Part shown: positions 62,480 through 64,000 of the stretch, piece by piece | Layout: every line of letters starts with the position of its first letter | Position numbering within the stretch: position 1 is the first letter of the stretch | Source: Symsagittifera roscoffensis | Lineage: Eukaryota > Xenacoelomorpha > Acoela > Convolutidae | Reading direction: 5' to 3' | DNA length: 64,000 nt | Assembly: GCF_963678635.1 (NCBI RefSeq) | Contig: NC_087062.1 | Location: 15,613,789 to 15,677,788 of the forward strand | Translations under genes and position numbers: made by a program | Notes under the pieces: model-generated | The model's input: the letters and a program-made list of their open reading frames with translations, nothing else | Databases searched by the model: none | What the model was told of the DNA's origin: nothing

Positions 62480-63605
62480 AACCTGAGAGACCTCGACGAA
62501 GAGGAAAAAAGGAATTTTCGCGGCAAGTCCTAGCCATACCGGCCCTAACATTGAAAGCCAACCAAGTTTTAATAGACAAGAACCTGTTAAACCTACTCAA
62601 ATGAGCTACACTGTGGAAAAAGATAATCTAGTGTTGTAGCGCGACGTTATCTGTAAAGTTTTATACAGCCGAAAAAAAAACATTTCCGTTAGAAAATAGG
62701 AGTGCACATCAAGCATCTAAAGGACAGAAACATATTGGAGCCATCATTTACTTCCGAAGGAAGGGTACCAAGTTTCGCAGGGTAAAGGCAAAGCGTGTAT
62801 CTCAAGCTAAACAGAAGGACAATTCTGCCCCACAATTAATCGCCTTTTGAGTTTCGCATTGTTAGTATCTTGAGAATTTTCATTTGTCGAGGCCAACAGT
62901 GCAATGAACATTGTACATTTACCTCCAGCGTTTCTGCGGTTTATACTCAGAAAAGTAGCTTGGGAAAACTGTATTTAAGTGGGCAAAGTATTCGAATAAG
63001 TATAACGTTAGCCATTTTTGCCTTACAATTCTGAGAAATTGACTATATACCGATATAATATCTAATTTTAAACAACTTAGGGTGACTGAGAAGAATAGGA
63101 TGTGTCGGTCCAAGCGGTTCACAGCTTTCTACTTAAGCTACTAAAGACAGAGTTGCATAGTGCAAAAGAATATAGCGGTAAGGCAGCGGAAGACATGAGA
63201 CAGGTAAAAAGCAAAGTTAAGAGAACATTTGATGAGAGATTATGGCCAACGGTTATTAAAAAAACTTGGTCAAGCAAGGGATAACGCTTTAGCCATGCAC
63301 CTCGGCCACTCTAAGATACTTGAGAAGTTAGCTATTGGAAACGGCAGACCTCTAGGAAAGTTACAAGGAAAAAACAGTAAATTACACTAAATAAAATTGC
63401 CGGGTGGGGTGGAGGAATTGTCTATGGGACATAAAAATGCAGTCCGAGACAAAATCAATGAAGTCCACTTTCTAGCAGACATAGAAAATTCTTGTCGGAA
63501 CTAAAGAAAAATGACTGGTAGCGAGACTATTTAAAACTGAACATAATAATCTAAAGGGACTTGAAAAAGCTAGGAAACATCTCAAAAACAACGGACTGGA
63601 AAAAA
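62480..63605 (+). pseudogene. Second Penelope-like element fragment, opposite orientation
   Basis: The plus strand reads LAIPALTLKANQVLIDKNLL (from about 62527), VQAVHSFLLKLLKTEL (63105-63152), FDERLWPTVIKK, GRPLGKLQGK, DKINEVHFLADI (63450-63485) and GLEKARKHLKNNGL (63558-63599). These match, in order, LAIPGLSLNP, NQAVHSFQTKLLRTEI, VDEKFWPSVIKY, DRPLGKQGEG, DKFNETHFLAYI and GVEKARKYLKSNGL of the PLE at 54.4-56.4 kb. Many stops and frameshifts are present. It breaks off before the RT motifs, so it is either truncated or decayed beyond recognition after 63605. Confidence 0.75.
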
Positions 63606-64000
63606 AAGAAAGTCTAGATAGAGAAAAGGAAAGATAGCAGACAACCGTTTGATAGTAGTAGTAGTATATTGAACTGAATCGTCGAAGTCAAGTTAAAAGT
63701 TGAAAAATTAGGAGACGGGTACACAGACATAATCAAATCAATAAAAAAACAGATATACATACAGACAGGTGGACTTTAGTTTGGCCTTGAAAAAAAATTA
63801 CCAAAAAATAATGACCTTGCGATACATGATATGGCTTAAACATGAAAAAATTCTTCCGTCAAAGATGCAAAAATTTTATGCTTAAACATGGGAGATAGCT
63901 GTTACTTGCGTTTACATTTAATATAGATAGATATAGATGACAGCAAGCAGGCTCGATGTGGTTGGTACCAAAAAACAACGGATACAGACTTACTTTTAAG
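63606..64000. other. No gene seen at the window end
   Basis: AT-rich. It contains TAGTAGTAGTAG (63655) and ATAGATAGATATAGATGA (63923) simple repeats. Confidence 0.5.

Overview
The window is animal nuclear DNA. It is strongly AT-rich, has intron-split and single-exon genes, and is dominated by repeats and decayed transposons. Four conserved metazoan genes can be named from their protein sequence: an LKB1/STK11 kinase (seven exons, 31928-37776), SAYSD1 (39054-39419), TIM50 (47806-48870) and the RNA polymerase subunit RPB6 (50994-51434). A fifth, unnamed gene for a single-pass membrane protein is supported by three exons whose splice phases fit (23556-26893). All five are on the minus strand. 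Each of the four named genes has a pyrimidine-rich AG acceptor 7 to 60 bases upstream of its ATG. This fits spliced-leader trans-splicing or short 5'UTR introns. The transposon mix (Penelope-like element with PHD finger, Ty3/gypsy, CACTA-like, non-LTR) also suggests an invertebrate, perhaps a hydrozoan, tunicate or similar lineage. The sequence alone does not settle the species.

Layout. 1-2.6 kb holds no recognisable gene. 2.85-9.88 kb is a nearly complete Ty3/gypsy retrotransposon with two LTRs of about 335 bp that differ at only about nine positions, but gag and pol carry stops and frameshifts. 10.3-12.1 kb holds an inverted-repeat (MITE-like) element and small minisatellites. 12.37-20.05 kb is a tandem array of three units (about 3 kb when complete) that carry the decayed remains of a coding sequence, followed directly by a decayed TNP2/CACTA-like transposase (20.05-21.27 kb). 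23.5-26.9 kb is the membrane-protein gene, whose large intron contains a TA-flanked MITE and a 165-bp satellite. 27-31.9 kb is intergenic with dispersed short repeats. 31.9-39.4 kb holds LKB1 and SAYSD1. 40.3-42.6 kb is a 1.7-kb degenerate GGAT microsatellite plus a second satellite of about 165 bp, which reappears at 49.4-50.4 kb. TIM50 and RPB6 follow.

52.3-58.86 kb is a decayed non-LTR retrotransposon (endonuclease, reverse transcriptase, CAA tail). A Penelope-like element (PLE) is inserted in it on the minus strand and is flanked by an imperfect 182-bp direct repeat. This PLE has an intact-looking PHD zinc finger between reverse-transcriptase motifs B and C, and a C-terminal GIY-YIG nuclease. 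It is the most unusual object in the window. 58.9-62 kb holds fragments of another retroelement with a 716-bp-period direct repeat upstream of its first ORF, and 62.5-63.6 kb holds a second, more decayed PLE copy in the opposite orientation.

Roles of the host genes: LKB1 is the AMPK-activating kinase, here with a CaaX-type C-terminus; SAYSD1 is an ER protein of translocon quality control; TIM50 is the receptor of the mitochondrial TIM23 translocase; RPB6 is shared by RNA polymerases I, II and III. They do not form a functional pathway and appear to be housekeeping neighbours separated by repeats.
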